Shown: positions 12,876-26,836, numbered from the stretch's first letter. The stretch is 64,000 nucleotides of DNA from Atrina japonica (GCA_030159075.1 BROG01000029.1:1311001-1375000); one strand, 5' to 3'. Program-made: numbers and translations. Notes: a model not told the origin generated them from the sequence alone.

Positions 12876-13035
12876 ATCACTTATTGTCGGCGCAGGTTCG
12901 AGCCCCGTTGGAAACCAAGCTGATATTTGTGAGAAAGTTTGCGGTGGTCTCTTCCACAAGTTCTCTCCTCCACCATTAAAACTGGTTGCCACCATATAAC
13001 TGAAAATTGTTGTGAGGCGCAAAACACCATTCAAA
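12876..13035 (+). mobile_element. SINE family 1, 5'-truncated copy
   Basis: Retains the B-box region (GGTTCGAGCCCCGTTGG), GTGAGAAAGTTTG, GGTGGTCTCTTCC and AAAACTGGTTGCCACCATA. It ends GGCGCAAAACACC and an A/T-rich tail. The A-box half of the tRNA head is absent, and the middle is shortened relative to the copy at 10918. Confidence 0.88.
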
Positions 13036-13780
13036 ATTTTTTTTTTTAAATCAAACCTGCACACAGCACCAGGTAACAGTGATATATACATTACGTTCAC
13101 ACACATGGATAATGATAGACCCGAGTAGTTGTTCCATTAAGGCTTTACCTGTTTAACTGCATCAAAAGCTTTTAAATGATACAAGGCTGATAATTTTTCA
13201 CTCAAGTATTCTTGTAAAGCTACAAAAAAAGGGGGAAACAGCGGCGAAATATGACATATACGGGTATAATACACCTCGGCAGAAAGTTAATAGCGTGTGA
13301 GTAAACGCATATTCGACGTACATATATGAGAGCGGGTCGAGTAGGTCACGGTCACAGAAAACTTGATATTGCATCTAATCGGTTTGAGAGCAACAATACT
13401 ATACTCATTATGCACACCCCGGTGAGCATGTTGTATCTGAAATGACACACGGACATAGCATCCGAAATCGATACCGGATTCGTTCGGATTTGTAGTTGTT
13501 ACAACTCATTTGTCATATTTTTCTAACATTTTTACGCGAACTACCATAGCGTCATGATATGTTGCGTATTAAAGACTTGTTTTTAAATTAAAAACACACT
13601 AACTTATTGCACTGATTTCACTTATAAATATCGGCGATACATCGACACTACAAGGACCTGTAATCAGCCAGTGTTTATTACTGGAAAATAGAAATCGATA
13701 TGTCGAACCTCAGGCTAATTAAGCGATTGGTAAGACGGTATTTAAGACAATGTTTATATGTAATAATAAATCTTGGTGAC

Positions 13781-14086
13781 TGATAAATATCGATGTTTGT
13801 TTGTTTATTGTTGTTTAACGTCCCACTCAAGAATATTTCAATCACATGGAGACGTCCCCAAATGCCGGTGAAGGGCTTCAAATTTTGGCCTATGCTCGGC
13901 ACTTACGGTCATTGATCAGTGAGGGTTCTTTAACGTGCCGACACCTACTGTGACACGAGACCTCGGTTTTTACTGTCTCATCCGCAAGATAGGAAACCAA
14001 CCTGCCGCCAGCTGTACTCGAACTCACGATCAAGAGTCGAGCGCGCTACCGACTGAGCCAGGCCGACTCTCGAATAATGATAAATA
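13781..14086 (-). mobile_element. SINE family 2 (tRNA-derived), full-length antisense copy with target duplication
   Basis: Read on the minus strand the element starts with a tRNA-like head (GGCTCAGTCGGTAGCGCG as A-box region, GAGTTCGAGTACAGC as B-box). It continues through a conserved body containing AAAACCGAGGTCTCGTGTCA and ends CCCACTCAAGAAT-complement, CGTTAAACAACAATAAAC. Flanks carry a 9-base duplication TGATAAATA at 13781-13789 and 14078-14086. The same body and tail occur at 53921-54117, and a relative with a different head at 62826. Confidence 0.9.
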
Positions 14087-15880
14087 CATGTTTATCATCA
14101 TCAGTACATAACAAATTTCCCATACTATGATAATTTTGTAACGAGTTCAAGTGACTCAATAATTTTTGTATTTGACATATCACCTATATCATTTTGCAAA
14201 ATTACGTTTTTACCAAATAATTTAAATTTATATTTAGTTGTATATAGCGTTTTGAAACGATGCGTATACACAATCTTTTCATGTAGACCACTGACTTGAT
14301 TTCATCAATGTAATCAGTCTAACCATGATTTGCCGAGTGACTTCTATAATACACAATGATTTGACTAGTGCTAAACCTCCATGTAGCGACTATAGACAAT
14401 ATAGAATTGCGATTTACGCGTTCCGGATCCGTTCCTTTCAATTATTTGACGATGTATTTAGATGGTATTTTGTGTTTTGTATCCAGCAGAGTTGACGTTT
14501 GTCTAATTTACATTGCCCGCTTCCGTGTCATAATGCCTTCGCTGTGTAAGATTTGTAAATAAGTATGCGTGTGTCTTACTACGTGGTTCATACCTTGCTT
14601 TAAAATGTTGAGAATTTTTGTTTGTTATTTTTCTAAGATGAGCAAAGGAGGCGTGTATGTAAACACCTGGTTTCAAATAACACCAATCGGTAGAATATCG
14701 TTATTTGATTTAAATAGCTCTTGAAGCAATTTAAACTTGTTTGTTGCCGTTCACCACCTTTTTATATTATTTGACTACATGTATTATTATTTAGTAACTC
14801 CATATGTTAGCGTTGTGATAATACAGGTCTATATGCAATACAGACATACTTGTTCTAGGTTTGATTTATCCGTTTAGAACTGCACTCGTCCAAATTCTTA
14901 CATTTTATATATTGTTCGCGAGATATTCTTTCTACCCAAGAATAAAGAAAAAAGATAGGACAGGCGAACGTCTTTGGGAAGTGTACAAAATTTTCTTTAA
15001 CTATCACTCAATTCACCAAACCCCTACAGTTACACTTTCCTTTATTTCATCGGTTTTCATGATAAAGCGACCTGAATTGGTTATTGTTTACGTTTCGCCA
15101 TTAGCCTACTATCAATCTCGTTTCCGACGACATTTTTCCGTAACCTGGTTTGTTAAATGGAGGAAAATAAGAAGTATATGTAAACTTTCTCTTGACTGAC
15201 TGGCACCGGTAGAATATCACCTAGTTTATCATTATGTAGCTTTTATCTAAGTATGCATCCGCCTCGACACTCAGAATCTTTACTATTTTGTGACATAACA
15301 CATCGAAAATAGCTCTCATTAAAGCCTACTCGCCAATTACTAACAGAAGGTATTCCATTTCACATTTTATTTCACGGGTTATACTTTCCTCTGAATAATA
15401 AAAAGATAGGATAGTTGTTGTGCGGCATTGCGAGTATATTTCAGTCGTATCTGATTTTCCGGGATAAAGTAGTCTCCTTTTTCTTTTACTTTTAAAACTC
15501 GGGCTCCGGTTTACTTGATTCTATAGAGAAGTGCAAATATTTCAGCATTTAAAACATTTTCTCTTAAAAACGACAAGTTTAGCCCCAGTAATCAGATTAA
15601 ACACAACTTCGACATGAAGATTAAACAAGTGGCTGTAATGTGAATGCATTTTCAACATTCAGGCTTTATCAATTTTACGTTTTAAAAGCATTTGATTGAG
15701 AAATATATGGTTATTTCGTCTAAATGTATTGGAATTTCCTATCTCTATGATCTAAACAGCTTTTATGTAAAGGAGAGACTTGAAGATGACGACATTTCTC
15801 ACGGATCAAATTCATATTTGTGTTTATGGTCATAATATAAAATCGTGTTGTATATTCCATGTCTGAACGCGTCATAAAAA

Positions 15881-15882
<2 letters not shown>

Positions 15883-15955
<73 letters not shown>
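15883..15955. repeat. (TA)n microsatellite
   Basis: An uninterrupted TA tract of about 72 bases in intron 1. Confidence 0.97.
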
Positions 15956-15956
<1 letters not shown>

Positions 15957-16422
15957 CAAAATAAATGTGCATGATGATGTGTTTTTCATTATCAATTTGT
16001 ACACTATTATTCAATATATAGATATTAAGTTATGTTAGGGTAATACATTTCCCAGACATTAATTTAGGTTTAGCATTATTTAAAATCATGTATCTTCATA
16101 TATGTTATGACATCAACGTTAGCATACAGTATACTGTAGTCACCCTGGGATGAGAAATAGACACGTGGGGCAAACTGACTCGGACTTTTGTAATATGAGG
16201 TCCGAGTTGGAACAATATCCACTGTTAAGTGCAGTAAGAAAAAAGACAGATGTACACAGAAATCTCTCGTATGTACCTCAGCCAAGGTATACATAGACGA
16301 ATATTGTTGATAACGGAGAACTTGTTGATCTAACCTTTTAGATGTTCTGTGTTTGTCTGATATCACCCACACTAAAAATTATATGAAAAAATGATTATGA
16401 TGACGATGTGTAGTTGTTGTTC

Positions 16423-16650
16423 GGACCTCTGTGGCCTTGTGGTAGGAGGACGGAGTTTCTCACCGGCTTCTAGTTAGCGTGGATTTGAGTCCCACTGGAT
16501 CCTCATCTGATCTTAAGAGAAAGTTTGTCAGGTTACTTTCGGAGGGCCGGTGGTATCTTCTCGGGTACATTGTAACACTCTTTCATCCACCAGAAGTATC
16601 TGACCGCCACCATATAACTGAAAATTTGATGAGTATGGCGTAAAACACAA
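16423..16650 (+). mobile_element. SINE family 1, diverged sense copy
   Basis: Shows GGACCTCTGTGGCC in the head, GAGAAAGTTTGTCAGGTTAC, GGAGGGCCGGTGGT, CGCCACCATATAACTGAAA and TGAGTATGGCGTAAAACAC. The A-box is mutated (TTGTGGTAGGAGGA). No target duplication was resolved. Confidence 0.88.
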
Positions 16651-18913
16651 TTCATCAAATATTGTTATCATTAATTAAAATCGTATGTTGTAAAACTTGA
16701 GTTGAAAAAAAAAACGAAGATTAAGAATTGCATAAATGCGTATTTATTCCGTGTTTTTATTATCAAATTTAATTTTAGTTAATACTCTTTTATCTTGTTC
16801 AATAAGGGTAAGGGAACATCTCATTAACCCAGTGTATAGACGTGGATTTAAATTCTGTCGTTTGGAAGACTGTCGTCATTGAGCTTGTTATGTTAACAGG
16901 CGTCTATACGACTAAGTAGACCGAGGAGTTTAATTCGCAAAGTCAAGTGTTCTTGTCTATAAGCTTGTAAGAACGAAATAATTCACCATAACGTCTGCTA
17001 GTTATGGAAATGACGTCATTAATATCATGTCACGTGATTGCGGTCGCTTATGACTGAATTCACCGTATTTACTTGAAACAGGCGGTTGTAATTTCTAACG
17101 GTGTAGTTTCCTTTTTGCACCATTATTTTCATTAATGAAAAATTTCATATAAGGCTTTTCTCAAATAATTTGCTTCTGTGTATTTCAATTACGCGTGCCA
17201 GCAATCATGGCGTTCAAATTCTACAGGAAATAATTTAACTAGATAATACTTATGCTTAAGATCCCAAATTTGATATAGATATGTTTTTTTTCTAACATTT
17301 TAAAATTCATATTCAGTCCATTTCTCTATAGCTTTAAAGTAAGTTTATATGCCTCACCGTCTGTTATTAACTAATTACTGGTTTGCATTAAATGGAAAAT
17401 GACTTAGTAAGTCACCCCCATTTAAAACTGTTCTTTTTATTATGAAAGGTGAGCTCAGAAAAGTAGCAAAATAATTTACCTTGCAAATTTTGTAATCTTA
17501 GATACCTATATGTTTCTTTATTTTCTTATTTTTATTTAGAACTGTGACAAGCATATATATAGCTAACATGTTGGCAACTAAGTTATTGTTCAGTTAGCAT
17601 GTTTAATTTGCAACTCTAAAGTTTGATCTTTTTTTCAACATAGAGATATTCAAAGTATTTTTTCTGCATGTCCACAATTATTAGCCTCTGCAGACACATT
17701 ATATACTTTTTATAGATCTGAAGTAAAGTCTCCAGATAGATAGTCTACTGATATTGACAAACTAATATTTCTTTATGATGATTAATCTAGTAATTATTTT
17801 ATAAACGAAAATGCACCGAAATGCCAGGGTGCTGTGCCCTTCCCTATACTAAAGTTGTCACAGACTGTCAAACACATGCAAACTTGTATAATAGTTGGCG
17901 TATCACATTTGAAATACATATATAGATTTATATATGAAATATCTCTGGGTAAAATGGCGGAATGTTATAAATTACCAAATTAAGATAATTGCTTCGTCGA
18001 CGACTAGAATTTTCCAATCAAATAAGATGTTATCTATCTTTTCAGTAAACTTTTTTCCTTTTATACCCGATTCGGAACGTTCCTCGTCTAATTAATCATA
18101 CGTGACAAGCTGAAATAATTTGCTTTTACAGAAAAATGGTCGCCAAACTTTCTCCTTTTAAAACTTTAGCGGATAGCTTGACGTCGATAAGTTTGGTGCA
18201 CTTTTTAGTATTATCAGAACGTTTTGTGTTCATTGTTTAACGTGGTAGATTGTTTGTACAAAAGAAAAGTCAATTCGAACAGGTAAATTCTATAAAATAG
18301 AAAAAATATGAATGTTGACAAGATTGCTATCAGTATTACATACAATTTAATCTAAGCTTTATCGGGCTGGTGGTGACGTGTTTTATCAGCGAGGACTATA
18401 AGGTCACAGGGACGTTTCGACCTTAGGGTTAAGGGAGGTAATTATCATCTTCGATTTCCGAGGGAACGAATTTTGTGGTTTACTTGTTTTTTCCCCAGAT
18501 AGGATAACAATCTAAATTACAACGACTTCTCCGCACACGTATAATAAAAACGTACCGGAGATTTAGAGCAAGGTTTGAAATATGTTCTTGATAAAGTCCA
18601 CAAATTTTGACTCAGGTGAGTTGATGTCCTGAATATATTTACAATCACAGTGAAAATGTTTTCAGTAATATTATTTTCTATACGAGGTTGTGAAATTTTT
18701 AATATCATCTACAGACGACCACTCACGGATAAGGAAAATATGCAGCTTGTTAATTGATTAATTGATATTGCTTACTCATGAAAAAAATACAATTTAGAAA
18801 TTGGGAAACCGACCTTATGTTATAGAAACCCCAGCAACACCCAACCTTGAGATTGTCCAACAATATACCTTTTACTTCAATGCGTTCATAATTTTCAGGC
18901 TCAGTGTAGAAGG

Positions 18914-19140
18914 GTGGACCTCCGTGGCCAAGTGGTTGTCGCTTTCGGTCCCCATCCGGCATTGAAACCTAAGCCGACTTTTGCGAGAAAGTTTGCCAGT
19001 TCACTTGCGGAAGGCCGGTGGTCTTTTTTTTCGGGTATATTGTGATAGTGCTCTCTCTCTTTCATCATTAAAAGCTGGCAGCCACCACATAACTGAAAAA
19101 AAATGTTGTGTGGCGTAAAACACAAATAAAACATAAAACA
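18914..19140 (+). mobile_element. SINE family 1, sense copy with gapped tRNA head
   Basis: Starts GTGGACCTCCGTGGCCAAG. The part between A-box and B-box is shortened and the B-box is degraded (CCGGCATTGAAACC). The body is well kept: GCGAGAAAGTTTGCCAGTTC, GGAAGGCCGGTGGTC, a CTCTCTCT stretch, GCCACCACATAACTGAAA and GTGTGGCGTAAAACACAAAT. The loss of promoter spacing suggests it is no longer transcribed by RNA polymerase III. Confidence 0.88.
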
Positions 19141-20290
19141 AACGCAAGTTATCTGTATGAGCAAGTGACACTTAACACCACATAAACATCTCAAACGAAA
19201 ATAAGGCATATATATCGGATTTCTTGCATTCGTTATTACATAGTACGTCATTGCTGTTTACAAAGGTAAAAAACGCTCAAGACCGTACATTAATTGAAAT
19301 TTACTCAAGCTTTTTATGAATTTATTATGTACCTAAAGAAGGGAAAATAAAGGAAATCTGAGAGTTGGATGTCATGTTTAGTTCTAGTTATATGTTAAAA
19401 TATGAGGTGAAGTTGTTTTCTCTGTTTGTAATTTATGAGTACATACAATTACAATAAGAGTTTAAGCCTCTCTTAGGTCGCTTAACAAGTACATTTAAAT
19501 GACAACAATTTGGTCTTTTTTACAGTAAAACGACTGCGAACTTATGTTGGTTTCCAGACTTGAAACATGTAGATGATTTATTACGCGATATAATCAAAAT
19601 GCGCAATTTTAAGGCTTTGTATGATATAGAAGGGTCTAAACTTAGGTCATCTGAGACACAAAGGTGGCCTATTTCGACCCCTTTCTTTTCAACGTCATAC
19701 ATGCAGGTGCGCGTTGTGTGATTGTACGTTATACGTAAAACACATGGACGTCGACTTTTAAAAAAATATATGCTCAACAAATTCTCTTAAAACTTGAAGC
19801 ATAGCCTTTATTGTGCAATACTAACAAGAACTGAAGTTAATTACCCCTTGGTCATGGGAGCTTTAGAAATTTGAGTGTTGTGTTAAATAAAATTATTAAT
19901 AATTATGCGCTGTATATACCTTTTGTACAATTTGAGTGAATAGATTAAATTGAAATGAATGGTGACCTCTGGATCCTTGGAACTCTTTTTGATATTGAAA
20001 GCAGACAACTTTAAATGTCCTCCTACAAAATCATAGAAATCGCTCACGTCATTTAATTAAAAATGCCAATAATCGTTTCGTTCTGTAAAAATTAGAGATA
20101 AGAAGGATAACTGCATATACATGCTGATGCATAAGACTTAATCATATCATAAACTTCACCATCATTGTAACATAGATTGCAGTTTGAATCTCTGAGGTAT
20201 TTGATAACTTTTGATACTAAACACATCACAGCAAGAAATAGGTATAAGGAACTTTGATTTAGCATATACATCTGTACTTGTGTATATATA

Positions 20291-20920
20291 CTCCCCCTTT
20301 GACCCCATCAAATTCTTCACCTCGCTCATACATTTGTGTACGTATTCTTCCCTCCTTTGACACCTTCATACCCCTTCACCTCGTTCATACATTTGTGTAC
20401 GTACTCTTTCCAACTTAATACCTTCACCTCGTTCATGCACTTTCCCACTTAACACATTCATACCCCTTCACCTCGTTCATGCACTTTCCCATTCAACACT
20501 TTCATACCCCTTCACCTCGTTCATGCACTTTCCCACTCAACACTTTCATACCCCTTCACCTCGTTCATGCACTTTCCCACTCAACATTTTCATACCCCTT
20601 CACCTCGTTCATGCACTTTCCCACTCAACACTTTCATACCCCTTCACCTCGTTCATGCACTTTCCCACATAACACTTTCATACCCCTTCACCTCGTTCAT
20701 GCACTTTCCCACTTAAAACCTTCATATCCCTTCACCTCGCTCGTACATTTGTGAACGTTTTCTTCCATCCTTTGATACCTTCGTACCCCTTTACCTTGTT
20801 CATACAACTGTGTACGTACTCTTTCCATCTTAACATCATACCCCTTCACATTGTTCGTAAATTTGTGTACGTTTTCTTTCCTCCTTTAAAACCTTCATAC
20901 CCCTTCACCTGTTTCGTATG
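20291..20920 (+). repeat. Minisatellite with 44-bp core and 59-bp flanking units
   Basis: In the centre (about 20420-20740) a 44-bp unit containing CCTTCACCTCGTTCATGCAC and TTTCCCACTCAACACTTTCA repeats about seven times with few differences. On both sides the units are longer (about 59 bp), more diverged, and carry ACATTTGTGTACGTATTCTT in place of the short form. Because 44 is not a multiple of 3, the 91-codon frame across it shifts its peptide repeat every unit and is not protein coding. Confidence 0.92.
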
Positions 20921-23091
20921 TACCTGTGTAATCCACATTTGTACTCGATCGCTCTCGCGACAACGACGTCGATAATAATATTTCATTTTACCTGTTTTTG
21001 TAAATTTCTTGATTTTACGATAAGATTTTGACGGAGGCGACTTTGTTAGTGCTAAGCTTTTGACACTCGAAATGAAAAAGACCAAGTGTATGTCTAGCTT
21101 TTGTATAAATGGACTTTAATAACAAACAACACAAAAGAATCTGATAATTTCAACTCACTAAGGACTTTTCTTTTTATTTCAATATTTTCAGATAAAGACG
21201 AAAAGCTACGCTGTAAAATTGACCGTAGGCGTGTGATAACCAAACAGTCGAAACTCGGATCTTAATAACACGCCACGTAGCTCAGAAAACTATTTTAGTT
21301 ACTGATATTTCATTTTAAAAATCGTGAAATATCACGGACGTCATCAAAAATATATTTCTATTTATAGTATAGATGCTAATTCATATTTCTCAATTTTTTT
21401 AACAAATACTGTATAGACTTAAACAAAGAGACCGTCGACAGAAATATGTTGTGGTTTATCACGGACCGCGTCGGTGGTCTTTTTATTTTTGATTTCTTGA
21501 AGCAAGTTTTGACAGAATTATGACAAAACAGGAAATATAATGGTCTTCGTCATCTGTTAAGGATGATTGTCGTGTACTTGTAGAATCTAAGAACAACTAA
21601 ATTGGAATACATGACAAATTTGCTAATACGTAATAATTTGTTCACCAAAAAGCACGTACTTATGGGTATTTTAAAGTAAATAAATACAATTCATTATACA
21701 AACTTAGAGTAGACGTATGCATTGTACACAAACAAGTGATCTGCCCCTAATATGTGGTAAGTGTTAAGATATAAACAGATTGAATGTATGAGCAAATAGA
21801 TGGATAAATAGATAAATGGATGTATAAAAAATGAGTGAATATACATGTATAAATGATTAATTAATACAAATAAATTGATAGATAGATAGATAAATACACG
21901 TCACCAGATAAATTTATACATTTAACACGGCTAATTGACTACTTCTGTTCATTCTCAGTTTGGCAGTATTAAAGAGTTATCTTAACTGATAGCGTGATAG
22001 TGTGGAAAGCTATCGAAAATTGAACAAAAATCGTATAGTAAAATAAGATGTGAAATAAGAAAATATCCGGAAGCTTTGGAATCAGTGCAGTTTCAAACCG
22101 TTTAGGGTTTTAGCTACACTTATGCTTGATAGAATGTGTGGTATGGGTCATTTAGACGCAGGAAATTTTGTCAGTCATAAATTTGTCTTAGTTTATAATT
22201 TCTTTGAGAACTGGAACAGAAGCGTATCAATATATTATCTTGACTAAAACAGGTTTTACAGATTTTGTTGTTTTTACGGCATAAATAAAGATGATATATA
22301 TGTAGACAGCGCTACTTGACTCGCAATTGAAGAAAATTATTTTCTGTTCCATGTAATTTTCATCACGTAATATAATACGCCGTCCCTATTGTGTTTACGG
22401 TAATATTTATTACCCAGAAGAAGAAATCACTGTTGGTTAACCGTTCTTTGATTTTATCGTAACATTGTCTTTGCATACAGTGTTTTTTATAGGCAGCTAT
22501 CTTTATCATTTGCAAAGCAAAAACCGGTTCGTTATCTGTATAAACCCAAAATGACCGTTTAAAACCGATCATCACCGAGGAAGAATCACAAGGCGAGCGA
22601 TTCTGTTGACTTAGACAGACGAGATATCTAATTGCGCCCTGTTGTTACATAGTAACATAATTAACTCTCCCTCTTGACTCTATGGGAACATAATGACACA
22701 ACAATTACTCCCTAGCGTAGCATCAACTAACCAGAATGACTGGGTTAACATTGGAAAGTTATGATGGGAAATATTGAAATAAAGATGAGATTGATAACAC
22801 GCTGGCGTCAGTTTTTTTCCTTGCCTCTTGGAGCTGAATTATTCGATCGACTTGAAGATAGAGAGTCTACTGTGGATAATAAGTAGATTTGTGAATGATT
22901 ATACTGAGAAAACACGTAATTTCTGTAAATTTATGCCCGTTTTATGCCACAGATATGCACCGTTTGAATAGACAGAATATATACAGTATAAAATAGAAAG
23001 AAATCAAAAGAAGGAAAATTAGAATTATAAGATATCTGATTTATCAGCATTGCTGACATAAACTGCTTTAATTTTATGACATAATTAAAAC

Positions 23092-23095
<4 letters not shown>

Positions 23096-23164
<69 letters not shown>
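23096..23164. repeat. (TA)n microsatellite
   Basis: An uninterrupted TA tract of about 68 bases in intron 1. Confidence 0.97.
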
Positions 23165-23166
<2 letters not shown>

Positions 23167-23490
23167 AACAAACAAAATTGATCTCAACATACAAGCAAAC
23201 TTCCTTATAACAAGAGTAAATAATGTACTTTATTGAATTATTACTTAGCAACAAGTAGAATCTCTTAAGAACAACAATCTGACAGGGGAAGATTTCACCA
23301 TTAACTTTAGTACCATTGAGCTTGTTATTTTCAGAACTCATTTCATCGACAGATTGACTAGTTAGGAAACTTCAGTGTGCGATGTTTTAGTTAGTGTTAG
23401 ATTTTTATTCATGGAAGCTTTCGTATTCCTCTGACACTGTTGGTGGCGGTTTTATTGTAGAGTCCTCCAATAGAATGGAGTTATGTCCGA

Positions 23491-23889
23491 ATGTGTATGA
23501 GTGGTGTGTGTTTTTGTGGTGTAATTGTGTGTGTGTGTAGGGTGTGTGTTTCTGTGGTGTATTTGTGTGTGTAATGTGTGTGGTGTATTTGTGTGTAGTA
23601 TGGTGTTTGTGTGGTGTACATGTGTAATGTTTGTGTGGTGTATTTGTGTGTAGTGTGTAATGTTTGTGTGGTGTATTTCTGTGTGTAGTGTGTCTAATGT
23701 TTGTGTTGTGTATTTATGCGTGTAGTGTTGTATACACGTATTTGTGTGTAATGTTTGTGGTGTGTTTGTGTGTGTGTAGTGTTTGTGGTGTGTATGTGTG
23801 TGTTTTCGACTTTATTTGTGTGTATAGATAGATACCTTTGTAATCACTGGTTGTGAGAATAAAGAATTTGAATTTGTATTTGTGTGTGA
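23491..23889. repeat. GT-rich degenerate minisatellite
   Basis: Irregular repeats of GTGTGGTGTATTTGTGTGTA-like units of roughly 20-50 bp, with strong G/T strand bias. It is not a simple (GT)n tract and has no coding frame. Confidence 0.85.
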
Positions 23890-25040
23890 ATGTTCATTTA
23901 CATTGTAATTATTCATTTGATTTCTACAGTTACATCAAATTTTAAAGTGTTGCTTACACTGTCGTGTAGATTAGTCATGCTAATAAATAAATAACGAAAA
24001 TGCTATGTACAAAAACTGTAGGTCTGTCAGTATCACAAACAATAGGCATAATATCACTTTAAGTTATTACATGTATTTTACTACTATTTGACAAACTAAT
24101 GCTGTTATTTGGCAAACTAAGATTTTTTCTTTTCGAAAGTAAAAACGTGAACATGTAACTTGACAAAATAATTGTGATTGATACACCGGCATACCAACAT
24201 TATAACGGGAATGAATACCACCATGATTACCCTATTCAATGTTTTTCAATGACTTATGAACAAGAATTCTTATATATCAGTTTTTAACCTAGAAATGCAT
24301 TCTGTAATTCTTAAGTAGCAAAACTCCATCAATTCTGCATGGTTAAACTGACATTTTGTTTTCTATTATTTTAAATAAGCTTGACACTCGTTCAATTCAA
24401 ATAAAACTTAATAAGATTTTATCTCCATGATGATGTATAACTACCGACAATATTTTCCAACTGTTTCAAATCAACCGTAGGAGTTTTCGTCTGCGTATCT
24501 GTTGCAGTCAGCGAGTGATCAGATTCTATTTGTCGGTGTAAGTATGCTAGCGACACTATGGCTAAGACATGGCTGATAAAGACAGGTATACCTCAATTCT
24601 TGTAAGTCTGTACCAGTAGCAAACGTTCACCAGACACGTTACATTGGTTTAGATTTTAAGTGTATTTTGTGGAAAACTGTCTATCCCGTTGATTGGGGCA
24701 CCAGATTGGATTAGAGTAAATAATGTCTAGGTTTGATGTCTTATTTAAACTCAGTCAGTCTTCTGGGGCGTTCAACATTAGAAAGTTTGAAGAAATCCAG
24801 ATTTCATAAAAAAATGAAATAAAATAAAAAAAAGATGACGATGGATACATAAAGTCACCATTCTGCAACAACAAATATATACTTTTAAAATAAATAACAA
24901 ATTATGACTTCTCAAAGAATTTCGTTTATCACAACATACAAAATAAAAAATTGAAAATGTACTTTTGAGTTGATATATAAGTATGCTCGTTTTACTTTTA
25001 TCACCTTTTATATTGATATTTTTCTTTTTATATATTTCAG

Positions 25041-25349
25041 GGGAGATTCGCTGTTATTGTAACGAGCCTAAATGTGTTGTCTCGGGATACATGTGTAAAT
25101 CGTCAAAAATTGAAATGTGTTACGTCATTGTTTCCTACGAGGGTGAAGTGCAACGACGTACCCACGGGTGCCTTGATACTATAGTTAGCCAACATGAAAG
25201 TCTCTGCAGTGCGGAGGAATTAAAACATTACAAAAATGACGTTAAATCACGTGATAAACCATTATTGCGGTGTTGTAAGGAGGACATGTGTAACTATAAT
25301 ATAGACTTAGTTATCCATCTCCAGTCCAACAGTAGCTCATCAAGCAGTG
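25041..25349 (+). CDS. BAMBI: BAMBI coding exon 2: cysteine-rich ectodomain
   Basis: Encodes residues 21 (part) to 123 plus one base. It starts GEIRCYC and contains ten cysteines at residues 25, 27, 32, 39, 47, 64, 76, 98, 99 and 104. They end in the CCKEDMCN motif that closes the three-finger ligand-binding fold of type I TGF-beta receptors and BAMBI. Blocks VSGYMCKS and THGCLD match vertebrate BAMBI closely. A Ser-rich linker with one N-glycosylation sequon (Asn117) follows. Acceptor TATATTTCAG precedes it and donor GTG|GTAAGT ends it. The known family role is as a membrane decoy that joins BMP/activin receptor complexes without signalling; here that is inferred from homology. Confidence 0.96.
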
Positions 25350-26836
25350 GTAAGTTGTTTCTTATACTAATAAAAAAAAACTTCAACTTTTTATGGATAA
25401 ATGGAATATGGCATTTCACAAATCTGTCCAGAAACCGGATGTTGGTAATTCCCAACATAAGTTTAACTATGGACTCGATTTTGACATTGATACATATACC
25501 TTTGAATATAGTGCAACTATCCGATACCCGATATAAGCAGAAACAGTGAAATTAATTCATACTATTTCGTTAAACGTAAGATATAACTTAGATTCATTGC
25601 CAGCACAGCTCTTCAGAACTTCTATCATCCGGGGATGTATGGAGTATCAACAGAGCTGAACTGAGGGAAGCCCAAAATCCGGGCATTCTGAACAGAGTTG
25701 TAACACGCTATATCCGGACTGATACCAGTACCTAGTTGCATAGTACATTGTTAAACGTAACCTATGGTTAATCTATTGGTTTAACATTGGTTAACTTAAA
25801 GTTTGCTTCAATTTAGTATTGTGTAACCCAGTCCAAGTAAATTACTGGTTCCAGCAGAGACATAGACCTACGCTCAGGATCCAGAAATGACTTCCCTTTG
25901 GTCCATATTCTTAAGATGGGGACCAAATATCACAGAAATCACTGAACTTCCACTTTATAATTCTTACTTTATTTTTTTTTTCTGTTAAATTCCAAGAATG
26001 ATTAATGAGAATATTAAGACAAACATAATGCATTGCATATTGGCAGTATATATTTATATGGCAGATAAGAAAGCACTGCAGTTTGATATTTAGTGTTATG
26101 TGGATGTCTTAAACCATCATTTCATATCCGGCCTTTTTTTTAAGAGTAGACATCAAAAGTCATCAATCATAATTGGTGTGAATTAGTGGAAATAAGAGAC
26201 ACAAATTATTCTTCCATCAGACTTTGTCAATTTGTCATAGTAGCTAAAAAGATCAAGTATCAATCAATCATGACTGTTTTGCATAATGTGTCAATCACAG
26301 ACAAAATTGGCTGTCCTTTATGACGTAATTGCGTGGTTAAACCGGAACTGCATCGGAATTCAGTCATAAATCATGAGCAGAACTGGCTAATCTGGTCCAT
26401 GTTTAACTGATGATAGGCACATTTTTACTAATTTGTGTATGTTCTATCATGTTGCCAAATCAATACATATAATTCAAAATCCATATATAACAATTATAAT
26501 TACGGTATGAATTATATTCCCTATTCTTGATCCGTGATTAAGAAATAGTTTCAACTCTTAGATAGATGCCAGTTTTGCACGACATGCGCACACACACCCC
26601 TACACACATTTTTAAATTCGGTGTTGTGTGTTTTTTTCAGTTTAAGTGCTTTGTGAATTATTTTAAGTATTTGTTTACATGCATATGCATTTTCTTAGAT
26701 GCAAATACATTTCCATTTTGTCAAAATGGTAATGGATGTTTTGTATGAAAATAGACCTAGTACATCTATCATACATGAAAATTTTAGAATTTTTATTTAC
26801 AACATGAATTGCATGTCGTGTGTTTTGTACGCACAG

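Noticed and set aside
14861..15199. 112-codon plus-strand frame inside BAMBI intron 1
   Set aside because: No recognisable domain, no splice or promoter context, and composition typical of the surrounding AT-rich DNA.
20479..20754. 91-codon frame of Pro/His/Phe repeats
   Set aside because: The repeat unit is 44 bp, so each unit shifts frame; the openness is accidental.
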